Source: Fen-1298 sp963833465 (GTDB taxonomy: Bacteria > Bacteroidota > Ignavibacteria > UBA10030). Taken from it: 64,000 nucleotides of DNA. Shown piece after piece: positions 55,455-63,844 of the stretch. Where the stretch lies: positions 992,001 to 1,056,000 of the forward strand of contig CAWHXW010000004.1 of the NCBI GenBank assembly GCA_963833465.1. The letters run 5' to 3'. Within the stretch, counting starts at the first letter, position 1. Each line of letters starts with the position of its first letter. The notes below the pieces were generated by a model that was not told the origin of the DNA, made no database searches, and saw nothing but the letters and a program-made list of their open reading frames with translations. The position numbers and the translations under genes were made by a program.

Positions 55455-56120
55455 TCAGACTTTTAAAAATTCATTCTGGAAAGCATTCCATGTGTTCTCG
55501 TTAAATTGTTCAAGCACTCCATTAAGCATTGTACCGCCGTCTAACATTGTAGCACCTGCGGGCGCCGGAACACCGATTTGTGATTGAGCTTTTATGAAAT
55601 CGCGGAAACGGCCGACTTCTTTTAATAACCATTTAGCAGCACCTTCAGCAATAGCAAGAGAACGCAATTCTGATGAAATATTTTTAGGAGCAACGACTGC
55701 TATCCATCCTGCTAAATATGGATTTTGATGCAAACGATTCGGAGAATCAAGTAAAGAGTCGTTGACCGTCAGTACTTTTCCGCTTAATGGACTTGAAACC
55801 GAGAGCATACGATTGCCATGAAAAATCTTCATCAATAAATCTCCCTTTTTAATTTCAGAACCAAGAGGTGCAATTTCTATTCTATCAATTGTTCCGATAA
55901 TTTTTTGGATGAAATCATCTATACCGATACGAGCTTCACCGGAAAATGTGAGTTCTGCCCACGTATGTCCTTTGCTGACGAAATATCCTTTGGGTAATAA
56001 AATTTTTTCCGTAGAAATATGTGCTGCTGCATTAGCCGTATTTCGCTTTTTGGAGCGGTCTCTTAATAATTCGATTCCAACACAAACAAGGATTGTGGCA
56101 ACAACGAATAATGCTACCAT
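55455..56120 (-). CDS. Membrane-anchored GcvH-like protein without lipoyl lysine
   Basis: The 221-residue protein starts with a transmembrane helix (about 2-19), then basic residues. A GcvH-like domain covers ~40-150 (GYFVSKGHTWAEL, IGIDDFIQKIIG, LSGKVLTVN). The lipoylation position, usually Lys before the SPVSG segment, is Asn/Arg in HGNRMLSVSSPLSG. A conserved C-terminal motif, GATMLDGG...VLEQF, matches the one in the downstream 270-residue protein. Together they form a pair of non-lipoylated GcvH-like proteins upstream of the haem-type two-component genes. The role is unknown. Confidence 0.7.
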   Translation of the reverse strand: MVALFVVATILVCVGIELLRDRSKKRNTANAAAHISTEKILLPKGYFVSKGHTWAELTFSGEARIGIDDFIQKIIGTIDRIEIAPLGSEIKKGDLLMKIFHGNRMLSVSSPLSGKVLTVNDSLLDSPNRLHQNPYLAGWIAVVAPKNISSELRSLAIAEGAAKWLLKEVGRFRDFIKAQSQIGVPAPAGATMLDGGTMLNGVLEQFNENTWNAFQNEFLKV

Positions 56121-56845
56121 GACTTTATCTCCTTAATTCTTATAATCAATTCAATTTTTAAAAATGCTAATTAAAATAATTTCCGTCAAAATTCTTTAAT
56201 AACCAATTTCAATATGTGTGCCACAGGTACATTGATTAAATTCTAATTAAAATTGCTTTTTTCATTCTGCATTCGCAAGAAATCCGTTTTGCTTAAAATC
56301 AAACATAATTTGCAATGGTGAACATCCTTACAGTCGTTGTTGAAATACTCTAATCTGCATTTTGAATTAAAATAGCACATCATCCTGGAAAATTTCCAAA
56401 CCACAAGCCATATTAATTGAGAAAAGATATTGTATCAAATACCAGATATGCAGCAAAACAAAATGAATGTGGAATGAAAACAAAATTTAAAATTAACTGA
56501 CAATTAATTTCGAGTAATAAGTAAAGTATTTATAAAAGTTTTAAGAGCGATAGAAGTTTTACAAGCTTTTGAATGCCTTCTTGTATTTCAAGAAAAGAAT
56601 TCGATGCTAATACTTAAAACATATTATATATTGATAAGAAAATCACTATTAATCTAAAAACAATGCTGAATTCTCCTGCACATATGAACTATATTTTACT
56701 ATATTTACAGAGTCTATATTTTAAAACTGAATAAATGCTGAAAATGAAGTAGAATTTGTTCAAGAGATTCGATTAAATTTAAAAATTCATTTTATTATTA
56801 CTTTTTGTGCACAAAATATTAAGAATTTACCTTAAAGCAAAACTG
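56121..56845. other. Divergent regulatory region between GcvH-like genes and the cytochrome operon
   Basis: These 725 AT-rich bases hold no gene I can support. The minus half carries a weak sigma-54-like site (56208-56223). On the plus strand I searched for GG-N10-GC and found no acceptable match upstream of the cytochrome operon. Being long and non-coding between two divergent units, it is the likely control region for both. Confidence 0.5.
56208..56223 (-). promoter_or_regulatory. Candidate sigma-54 promoter
   Basis: The minus strand reads TGGCACACATATTGAA, matching TGGCAC-N5-TTGCW except for A in place of C at the -12 GC. It lies about 88 bases before the ATG of the GcvH-like gene at 56120. 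The nearby NtrC-type activator makes it plausible, but the -12 mismatch weakens it. Confidence 0.25.
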
Positions 56846-57079
56846 ATGTTGTTTCGACAAAAGAAATCGAGTAAGACAAAACAAAATTGCCATAAAAAAA
56901 TTGGCTATCTGTCGGTCGTTATAATATTATCTGTTTTTCCTCAAATAATTGCTTTTGCACAAACAGTGGATGAGTGTCTCGCCTGTCACGAAGATAAATC
57001 TCTGACGACAGAACGAAGTGGGAAAGTAATATCGCTCTATGTCGACCGTACCCGTACAAAAAAAATCTGCACACGCTAA
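56846..57079 (+). CDS. CbcL-like cytochrome, N-terminal fragment before a frameshift
   Basis: This frame can open at GTG 56807, but ATG 56846 is preferred. It encodes a signal peptide (IGYLSVVIILSV... ending FAQ) and the first haem motif CLACH, followed by EDKSLT-ERSGKVISLYVD, the family's usual opening. It then leaves frame after an A8 run at 57058-57065. With seven A's it would continue as ...KKSAHAKLICTACHT, the start of the next frame. It is thus the 5' part of the gene running to 59081, not a separate gene. Confidence 0.8.
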   Translation: MLFRQKKSSKTKQNCHKKIGYLSVVIILSVFPQIIAFAQTVDECLACHEDKSLTTERSGKVISLYVDRTRTKKICTR

Positions 57080-59081
57080 ACTTATTTGCACAGCTTGTCA
57101 TACCGGATTTGATGCACAGAATATACCGCATAAAGAGAAGATAGAACCGGTCAATTGCTTGACATGTCATAATGATGCGCCTTCAAAACATCCATTCCAT
57201 GAATCTATGCTAACGGCGAAAGTTGGACTTGTATCCTTGGTAAAATCGTGCAAACAATGTCACGGAACACATAACATTGTTACACCTAAAAATGCTGGAT
57301 CAAAATTTTATGGTGCAGGTTTAACTGAAACCTGCGGCGCGTGCCATATTCGGGAGAAGATGCTCTATGTAACTTCCACACATGGGAAAGCTGCGGCAAA
57401 CGGTATCACAAGTGTACCGAATTGTTTATCTTGCCACAAAAACCGCATTACCGGATTAAACGGCAGCAAAGATTCTTCTAGCATCAAGGTTATTCAAGTG
57501 AATATGTGTCTTGCATGTCATTTAGATAATTCGGATGTGCGTGCACGCGTTGCACCCTCGGCAAAATTTATTGCAGCATATGAGCAAAGCGTTCATGGTT
57601 CTGCCTTGTTAAAGGGAAATGGCTCAGCCGCTAATTGTGTGGACTGTCATGGAAGCCATGCAATCAAAAGGGAGCGTGAAATAACGTCAACCATAAATCG
57701 TGCAAACATTCCAACTACATGTGCGAAATGTCATGGTACTATTGAAAAAGAATACGCCGAAAGTATCCATGGCAAGTCAGCATTGAGTGGAAATAAAGAA
57801 GCCCCTGTATGTACAAATTGTCATGGTGAACACAACATCCTCGCTCCTTCTAATCCTATTTCGCCAACAGCAGCGCAGAATGTGTCTGAGCAAGTATGTT
57901 CACCATGTCATAATTCTGTTATACTAAATGAGAAGTATAATATTGCCGGCAACCGATTACAAACATTTGATGCAAGCTATCATGGACTTGCTATTCGTTC
58001 CGGCAATATGCAGGTGGCAAATTGTGCAAGTTGTCATGGTGTGCACAATATAAAACCATCTTCTGATTCAACTTCAACTATCTCAAAATCGAATCTGGCT
58101 GTCACGTGCGGTAAATGTCATCCCGGTGCGAACCGTCGCTTTACTATTGGATCTGTTCATGTTGCGACGGAAAAAAAAGAAGAGCCTCTTCTTTACTGGA
58201 TTTCGTACATTTATATTTTGCTCATCTCAACTATTATTGGTGGGATGATACTGCATAATCTTATCGATTTTTATCGGAAATCAAAACGTAAACTAATGAT
58301 TCGCCGCGGATTGGAGACCGAAGAATATTTTGGGCACACGCTCTATTTGCGGATGAACCTTTCTGAACGAATTCAACATGCCTCGCTTGTAATAAGTTTT
58401 TTTATATTGGTTGTTACAGGATTTATGCTGCATTACCCTGATGCATTTTGGGTTGTTTCAATAAGGAATTTGAATGCGGGGATTTTCGATCTTCGCGGAT
58501 TGCTTCATCGTGGTGCTGCTGTTGTATTAATCTTTACTAGTATGTACCATCTCTTCTATATATTCTTCACTGAGCGAGGTAAGCAATTAATCAAAGATCT
58601 TTTACCGCGCTGGAACGACATAACAGATGCGCTAACTGTGCTAAAATATAATTTTGGGTTCTCAAAAATAAAACCAAAATTCGGCAGGTTTAGTTATATT
58701 GAAAAGAGTGAATATTGGGCGCTGGTTTGGGGAAATGTTGTTATGATTACCACCGGGCTGATTTTGTGGTTTGATAATACCTTTATGGGATTATTAACGA
58801 AACTCGGATGGGATGTTTCCCGTACTATTCATTTCTATGAAGCTTGGCTGGCATTTCTTGCTATTTTGGTTTGGCATATTTATTTTGTTATTTTCAATCC
58901 AGATATTTATCCAATGAATCTCGCTTGGCTCAAAGGCACAATCACTGAAGCCGAAATGGCAGAGGAACATCCAATTGAATTAGAAGCATTGAAGCACAAG
59001 AAGTTGGAAGAAGATGATGCAATGATTATTATTGATTCTGAAGAACATTCAAATAGAAATGATATCGATAAACAATCATAA
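57039..59081 (+). CDS. Multihaem cytochrome c fused to membrane cytochrome b (CbcL-like quinone oxidoreductase), main part
   Basis: This frame (680 residues from an ATG that is probably not the true start) holds 12 CXXCH motifs in its first ~370 residues. With the CLACH in the 5' fragment the total is 13 haems. The C-terminal ~300 residues have several transmembrane helices with histidines (FHYEAW-type, WHIYFVIF, MYHLFYIF) and resemble the cytochrome b561/Ni-Fe-hydrogenase b type. This layout matches the inner-membrane CbcL quinol oxidoreductase known from Geobacter, which has fewer c-haems. It should move electrons between menaquinol and periplasmic cytochromes. It heads a respiratory operon. 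Confidence 0.85.
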   Translation: MSTVPVQKKSAHAKLICTACHTGFDAQNIPHKEKIEPVNCLTCHNDAPSKHPFHESMLTAKVGLVSLVKSCKQCHGTHNIVTPKNAGSKFYGAGLTETCGACHIREKMLYVTSTHGKAAANGITSVPNCLSCHKNRITGLNGSKDSSSIKVIQVNMCLACHLDNSDVRARVAPSAKFIAAYEQSVHGSALLKGNGSAANCVDCHGSHAIKREREITSTINRANIPTTCAKCHGTIEKEYAESIHGKSALSGNKEAPVCTNCHGEHNILAPSNPISPTAAQNVSEQVCSPCHNSVILNEKYNIAGNRLQTFDASYHGLAIRSGNMQVANCASCHGVHNIKPSSDSTSTISKSNLAVTCGKCHPGANRRFTIGSVHVATEKKEEPLLYWISYIYILLISTIIGGMILHNLIDFYRKSKRKLMIRRGLETEEYFGHTLYLRMNLSERIQHASLVISFFILVVTGFMLHYPDAFWVVSIRNLNAGIFDLRGLLHRGAAVVLIFTSMYHLFYIFFTERGKQLIKDLLPRWNDITDALTVLKYNFGFSKIKPKFGRFSYIEKSEYWALVWGNVVMITTGLILWFDNTFMGLLTKLGWDVSRTIHFYEAWLAFLAILVWHIYFVIFNPDIYPMNLAWLKGTITEAEMAEEHPIELEALKHKKLEEDDAMIIIDSEEHSNRNDIDKQS

Positions 59082-59121
59082 AGAGTTGTTATTATTTATA
59101 TTATAATCAAGGATTGAATTA

Positions 59122-60615
59122 ATGAAGCGTATCTTTCCGCCAGTTTTTTATAATTTACGTACACTGATAGGCGCCGCTATTGCATCAGTGAGCTTCGGAC
59201 TTGTGCTCTTCTTAACTGTCCTTGATCTATTTGAAGGGGAACAAAAACCTTATATAGGCATACTAACATTTATCATTCTGCCTATAATAATTCTCTTTGG
59301 AATAGCGCTTGTGTTTTATGGAATCTGGCGCGAGCATCGACTTGAAAAACAAGGTCTTCCACATGAATACAAGCTGCCTCGAATTGATTTGAACGATCCA
59401 AAACAGCGAAACGCCTTTTTCTGGATTTCGCTTGGTGGATTGATACTGCTAATCTTTTCCGCATTCGGCAGTTTCAAAGCATATGAATATACAGACTCGG
59501 ATGAGTTCTGTGGAACGACATGTCATAAAGTTATGAGTCCAGAATACACGGCATATGAGTACTCACCTCATGCCCGAGTTGGATGCGCAAAATGTCACAT
59601 CGGACCTGGTGCCGGATGGTTTGTACGTTCAAAACTTTCCGGAGCGTATCAAGTATATGCGACTATATTTAACAAATATCCGAAACCGATTCCGACACCA
59701 ATCGAAAATCTGCGCCCCGCACAGCAAACATGCGAGCAGTGTCATTGGCCCAAGCATTTTTTTAGCGAAAAGTTATTGAAGAATACTTACTTTTTATCTG
59801 ATGAACAAAATACACGTTGGACTTTGGATCTTCTTATTAAAATTGGCGGCGGTAATATCGAAGCAGGTCCAACGTCTGGAATCCATTGGCACATGAACAT
59901 CGCTAATGTGTTAACATATATAGCAACTGATTCACAGCGCCAAAACATTCCATGGATTCAGTCAAAAAAACCAGATGGAAAAGTCGTTGTCTACCGAAGC
60001 ACGGAAAATATTTTGACTGACGAACAGGTTCGTGCAATGAAAACTCGAAGAATGGATTGCATCGATTGTCATAATCGTCCGACACATATTTATCACCCGC
60101 CTGCACCGTCTATCAATCACGTTATGTCGCTGGGGTGGATAGCACGGAATCTACCTAATATAAAAAGCATTTCAATTAAAGCTTTGGAGACCCCTTATTC
60201 TACAAAGCAAATAGGAATTGATAGCATAAGATTAGCAATAGAAGAGTATTATCAAACAAATTATCCGGAACTTGCTAAAACAAAACCTGATACTATTAAA
60301 AACACTATAGCTGAAATTCAGAAAATATTTAGCCGTAATTATTTTCCTGAAATGAATGTGAGCTGGAAAAAGTTTCCTGATAACATCGGGCATATGTATT
60401 ATCCCGGCTGTTTTAGATGTCATGACGGGAAACATGTGTCTGACGATGGAAAAGTGCTATCAAGAGACTGCAATATATGTCATACAATTCTTGCCCAACA
60501 ATTTGAAAAAGAGGGATTGCGGTTATCGTTGGAAGGAGTAGATTATAAACATCCGGTTGATATAGGAAATTCATGGAAAGAAATGAATTGCTGTGATTGC
60601 CATAATAGTCAATAG
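59122..60615 (+). CDS. NapC/NirT-like heptahaem membrane cytochrome c
   Basis: The 497-residue protein has three N-terminal transmembrane helices (about 12-33, 43-68, 96-113). A periplasmic part follows with six CXXCH sites (CAKCH, CEQCH, CIDCH, CFRCH, CNICH, CCDCH). The first site is DEFCGTTCHKVM, a CX3CH rather than CX2CH. The first two haems, with the HARVGCAKCHIGPGA context, fit the NapC/NrfH quinol-oxidising domain. The rest is a fused four- to five-haem extension. It probably hands electrons between quinol and periplasmic acceptors. It lies 40 bases after the cytochrome b fusion gene. Confidence 0.88.
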   Translation: MKRIFPPVFYNLRTLIGAAIASVSFGLVLFLTVLDLFEGEQKPYIGILTFIILPIIILFGIALVFYGIWREHRLEKQGLPHEYKLPRIDLNDPKQRNAFFWISLGGLILLIFSAFGSFKAYEYTDSDEFCGTTCHKVMSPEYTAYEYSPHARVGCAKCHIGPGAGWFVRSKLSGAYQVYATIFNKYPKPIPTPIENLRPAQQTCEQCHWPKHFFSEKLLKNTYFLSDEQNTRWTLDLLIKIGGGNIEAGPTSGIHWHMNIANVLTYIATDSQRQNIPWIQSKKPDGKVVVYRSTENILTDEQVRAMKTRRMDCIDCHNRPTHIYHPPAPSINHVMSLGWIARNLPNIKSISIKALETPYSTKQIGIDSIRLAIEEYYQTNYPELAKTKPDTIKNTIAEIQKIFSRNYFPEMNVSWKKFPDNIGHMYYPGCFRCHDGKHVSDDGKVLSRDCNICHTILAQQFEKEGLRLSLEGVDYKHPVDIGNSWKEMNCCDCHNSQ

Positions 60616-60629
60616 AGAGACATTCCCTA

Positions 60630-61085
60630 ATGAATCAACAACCCGAGACACCAGAGCAACAAAGTAAAAGAGACTTTCTTCAGTTCATACTGGCCGGCGG
60701 TATAGTAGCATTTCTTGGCGCAGTGTTATATCCTATCTTTGCATACCTAATCCCACCAAAACAAGCTGAGGTTGAAGTATCGAGTGTCAAAGCCGGAAAA
60801 TTAAGTGAGATTGAAAAAGACAGCGGAAAAATTATCAAGTTTGGCAGTAAACCGGTAATCTTGATTCGAACTATCGATGGCGACTTGCGTGCCTTTTCCG
60901 CGACTTGTACCCATCTTGACTGCACGGTTCAATACAGAAAAGATTACGGCACAATCTGGTGCGCTTGTCATAATGGTAAATACGATTTGCATGGCAGAAA
61001 TATTTCTGGTCCGCCACCAAGACCTCTCGATGAATTACGAGTGATGGTACAGGGCGATGACATTCTCATATCGAAAAAAATATGA
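60630..61085 (+). CDS. Rieske iron-sulfur protein of a bc-type complex
   Basis: The 151-residue protein has one N-terminal transmembrane anchor (about 18-40). The 2Fe-2S motifs are CTHLDC (93-98) and CACHNG (111-116), giving ligands Cys93, His95, Cys111 and His114, with Cys98-Cys113 likely a disulfide. GPPPRPL closes the cluster-binding fold. It transfers electrons from quinol at the cytochrome b site to the next c-type haem. It overlaps the cytochrome b gene by four bases. Confidence 0.94.
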   Translation: MNQQPETPEQQSKRDFLQFILAGGIVAFLGAVLYPIFAYLIPPKQAEVEVSSVKAGKLSEIEKDSGKIIKFGSKPVILIRTIDGDLRAFSATCTHLDCTVQYRKDYGTIWCACHNGKYDLHGRNISGPPPRPLDELRVMVQGDDILISKKI

Positions 61086-62155
61086 AAACAATTCTGAAAC
61101 GAATCTACACTTGGATTGACGAGCGAGTTGAAATTAAAGGCTTGGTTGAATACATGGGGAAAAAATATGTACCCGTGCATCGCCATTCTGTATGGTACTA
61201 TTTCGGTGGTGTTTCACTCTTCCTCTTTATTATCCAAGTTGTTACTGGAATTCTCCTTCTTCTCTATTATAAGAGCGGCGAAGCTCTTGCCTTCGAGAGT
61301 ATCAGTTTTATTATGTCGAAAGTACAGTTTGGCTGGCTAATCCGCTCAGTTCATAGCTGGACAGCAAACCTATTCATATTTTCAGCAATGATTCACATGT
61401 TCAGTGTGTATTTCGAAAAAGCATACCGAAAACCTCGGGAGATTACTTGGGTAACCGGAATGCTAATGTTTTTTCTTTTATTAGGATTCGGGTTTAGCGG
61501 ATATCTTTTGCCTTGGAATGAACTTGCCTTTTTTGCCACAAAGGTCGGCACAGATATCGCCGGTGTTGTTCCAGTCATCGGTAAACCGTTAATGCTTTTC
61601 CTCCGGGGCGGGGACGAAGTTACTGGCGCAACTCTTTCTCGATTCTTTGGTTTCCATGTAGCGGTTCTTCCCGGACTCTTTACAATTTTTCTTGGTATTC
61701 ATCTTCTTCTTGTGCAAAGACAGGGAATGAGTGAACCGTTGCACATCAAGGAAGAATCTGAGCAAAAATCAATGCCGTTTTTCCCAAATTTTATTTTGCG
61801 CGATCTGACGCTATGGCTTCTTGTGCTAAATCTTCTTGCAATTCTCGCTGTTTTCTTTCCATGGGAATTAGGAAAGAAAGCAGATCCATTTGCTCCTGCA
61901 CCGGCTGGAATAAAACCGGAATGGTACTTCCTGTATATGTTTCAAACATTGAAATATATTCCCGGCAGATTATGGTTCTTAGACGGTGAGGTTTTAGGTA
62001 TTCTTCTATTTGGAGCTGCTGGTTTCTTGTGGGTAATCGTGCCTTTTTGGGATCATAAAAGCTCTCGTGGGGAACAGAACCGTTTTGTTAATTATCTTGG
62101 CTTGTTTGCAGTAATATATATCATTCTCTTTACTATTATTGGGTGGCTCGCATGA
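61082..62155 (+). CDS. Cytochrome b (b6 type) with subunit IV half fused
   Basis: The 357-residue membrane protein has about seven or eight helices. Haem ligands are two His pairs: HSWTANLFIFSAMIH (13 between) and HVAVLPGLFTIFLGIH (14 between), the 13/14 spacing of the b6 family rather than 13/13 of mitochondrial b. The subunit IV-like second half has the Qo-site PEWY motif. It forms the quinol-oxidising core with the Rieske protein. There is no separate c1 or cytochrome f; the 11-haem protein that follows is the likely partner. It overlaps the next gene by four bases. Confidence 0.94.
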   Translation: MKTILKRIYTWIDERVEIKGLVEYMGKKYVPVHRHSVWYYFGGVSLFLFIIQVVTGILLLLYYKSGEALAFESISFIMSKVQFGWLIRSVHSWTANLFIFSAMIHMFSVYFEKAYRKPREITWVTGMLMFFLLLGFGFSGYLLPWNELAFFATKVGTDIAGVVPVIGKPLMLFLRGGDEVTGATLSRFFGFHVAVLPGLFTIFLGIHLLLVQRQGMSEPLHIKEESEQKSMPFFPNFILRDLTLWLLVLNLLAILAVFFPWELGKKADPFAPAPAGIKPEWYFLYMFQTLKYIPGRLWFLDGEVLGILLFGAAGFLWVIVPFWDHKSSRGEQNRFVNYLGLFAVIYIILFTIIGWLA

Positions 62156-63621
62156 AATATTATTTTTATATTTTTGCAGCAGCAATTATAACTGCGCTTG
62201 CACTCAAAGAATCTGTATATGCCAAAGATAAATGTTTTGAATGTCATCAAACGGTTGGCGATAAGCCTTCAGAATTATTTATGCATGATATTCATTATAA
62301 AAAAGGAATTACATGTGCCGGATGCCATGGTGGCAATTCTCTTGCCGAAGATATGGAACAGGCGATGGACAAGAAATCTGGTTTTATAGGAGTGCCAAAA
62401 GGAGATGATATTTCCAAGACGTGCGCAGCTTGTCACTCTTCTGTTGAAAAAATGAAATCATTTGGTTCTTCTCTGCCGACAAATCAATGGGAGTTTCTGC
62501 AAACAAGTGTCCATGCGAAACTTACATTAAAAGGAAAAGAACACATAGCACAATGTATCACCTGCCACAACGCACATGGAATTGTGCCAGTAAAAAATCC
62601 ATCTTCGCCGGTCTACCCGTTAAACGTCATAAAAACATGTACACGATGCCATGCAGATGTTGCATTGATGAGATCGTACAATCCTTCTCTTCCTGTTGAT
62701 CAATTAAAAAAATATTTAACCAGCGTTCATGGAATGCGCAATGCTAAAGGAGATCCAAAAACTGCCGAGTGTGCAAGTTGCCATGGAACACATGATATTC
62801 GAGCAGCAAAGGATTTGAAATCAAAAGTATATGTGACAAATCTCCCGGCCACATGTGCGGCATGCCACAGCAATCGGGACTACATGAAAGCATACAAAAT
62901 TCCGACAGATCAATATGAGAAATATTCAAAGAGTGTTCATGGCATCGCATTGATTCAAAAACATGATATAGGAGCACCGGCATGCAACAGCTGTCATGGA
63001 AATCATGGCGCAGTACCGCCAGGAGTAGAATCGGTTTCAAAAGTTTGCGGAACATGTCATGCACTCAATGCTGATCTCTTTTCATCGAGTCCGCACAAAC
63101 AAGCGTACGCAGAGCGCGGGTTGCCGGAATGTACTACTTGCCATGGCAATCATGAAATTGTTTCAGCAACAGATAAATTGCTGGGAGTCTCTTCTGATGC
63201 AGTCTGTAGCAGATGTCATTCAGAAACTCAGAACAGGAATGGATATATTGCAGCAAAATCCATGAGAACTCTTATAGATAAACTGGAGTCGACAGAACAA
63301 GAGGCAAAGACTTTAGTTGATGAAGCTGAACAAAAAGGAATGGATATTAGCGAGGCAAAGTTTAAACTTCGTGATGTACGACAAGCGAGACTACAATCGA
63401 GAACAATGATCCATGCATTTAACGAAAAGAAATTTACGGATGTAGTCGAAATTGGGTTAAAAACTGCTGCATTAATTAATCAAGAATCAGAAAGTGCCAT
63501 ACATGAATATTATTTTCGAAGAATTGGATTGGCAATTTCTACCTGTATTATCACTATTCTTGCAGTATCACTCTTCCTATTTGTAAAGAGGCTTGAAAGA
63601 AAACAAAATCGAAAACAATAG
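62152..63621 (+). CDS. Undecahaem membrane-anchored cytochrome c
   Basis: The frame can open at GTG 62143, but ATG 62152 gives an ATGA junction with cytochrome b and a clean signal peptide (ends near VYA-KD), for 489 residues. Eleven CXXCH motifs lie between about residues 25 and 355. A helical region (about 360-440) precedes a C-terminal transmembrane helix (about 458-478) and a basic tail, so the haem domain faces the periplasm. It probably takes electrons from the Rieske/cytochrome b complex in place of cytochrome c1. Confidence 0.88.
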   Translation: MKYYFYIFAAAIITALALKESVYAKDKCFECHQTVGDKPSELFMHDIHYKKGITCAGCHGGNSLAEDMEQAMDKKSGFIGVPKGDDISKTCAACHSSVEKMKSFGSSLPTNQWEFLQTSVHAKLTLKGKEHIAQCITCHNAHGIVPVKNPSSPVYPLNVIKTCTRCHADVALMRSYNPSLPVDQLKKYLTSVHGMRNAKGDPKTAECASCHGTHDIRAAKDLKSKVYVTNLPATCAACHSNRDYMKAYKIPTDQYEKYSKSVHGIALIQKHDIGAPACNSCHGNHGAVPPGVESVSKVCGTCHALNADLFSSSPHKQAYAERGLPECTTCHGNHEIVSATDKLLGVSSDAVCSRCHSETQNRNGYIAAKSMRTLIDKLESTEQEAKTLVDEAEQKGMDISEAKFKLRDVRQARLQSRTMIHAFNEKKFTDVVEIGLKTAALINQESESAIHEYYFRRIGLAISTCIITILAVSLFLFVKRLERKQNRKQ

Positions 63622-63844
63622 AATTTAGGCGTTTTTCAGTCTATATATATAGTAAGTTTTCCTACTGACTATTTTAATTGTCTTAGTTCTTCTCATTAGC
63701 AACAAAATAATATAAGTAATTCTAAAAAAATGTCTTTTTAACTTGATTTTCATTTTTCGCTCTGCTACCTTAATTATGTTTAATATATCAACGTAATTTT
63801 TATTGTATAGTTGAAAACTAAAACAACTTAGGAGGAAATAAAAA
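63622..63844. other. Intergenic region before the last cytochrome gene
   Basis: These 223 AT-rich bases contain no gene. A TATAGTTG, close to the Bacteroidota -7 element TAnnTTTG, lies near 63805-63812. GGAGGAA at 63831-63837 is the ribosome binding site of the next gene. The gap suggests the next cytochrome has its own promoter. Confidence 0.35.

Noticed and set aside
56224..56845. Sigma-54 promoter for the plus-strand cytochrome operon
   Set aside because: No GG-N10-GC with acceptable flanks was found on the plus strand in this region.
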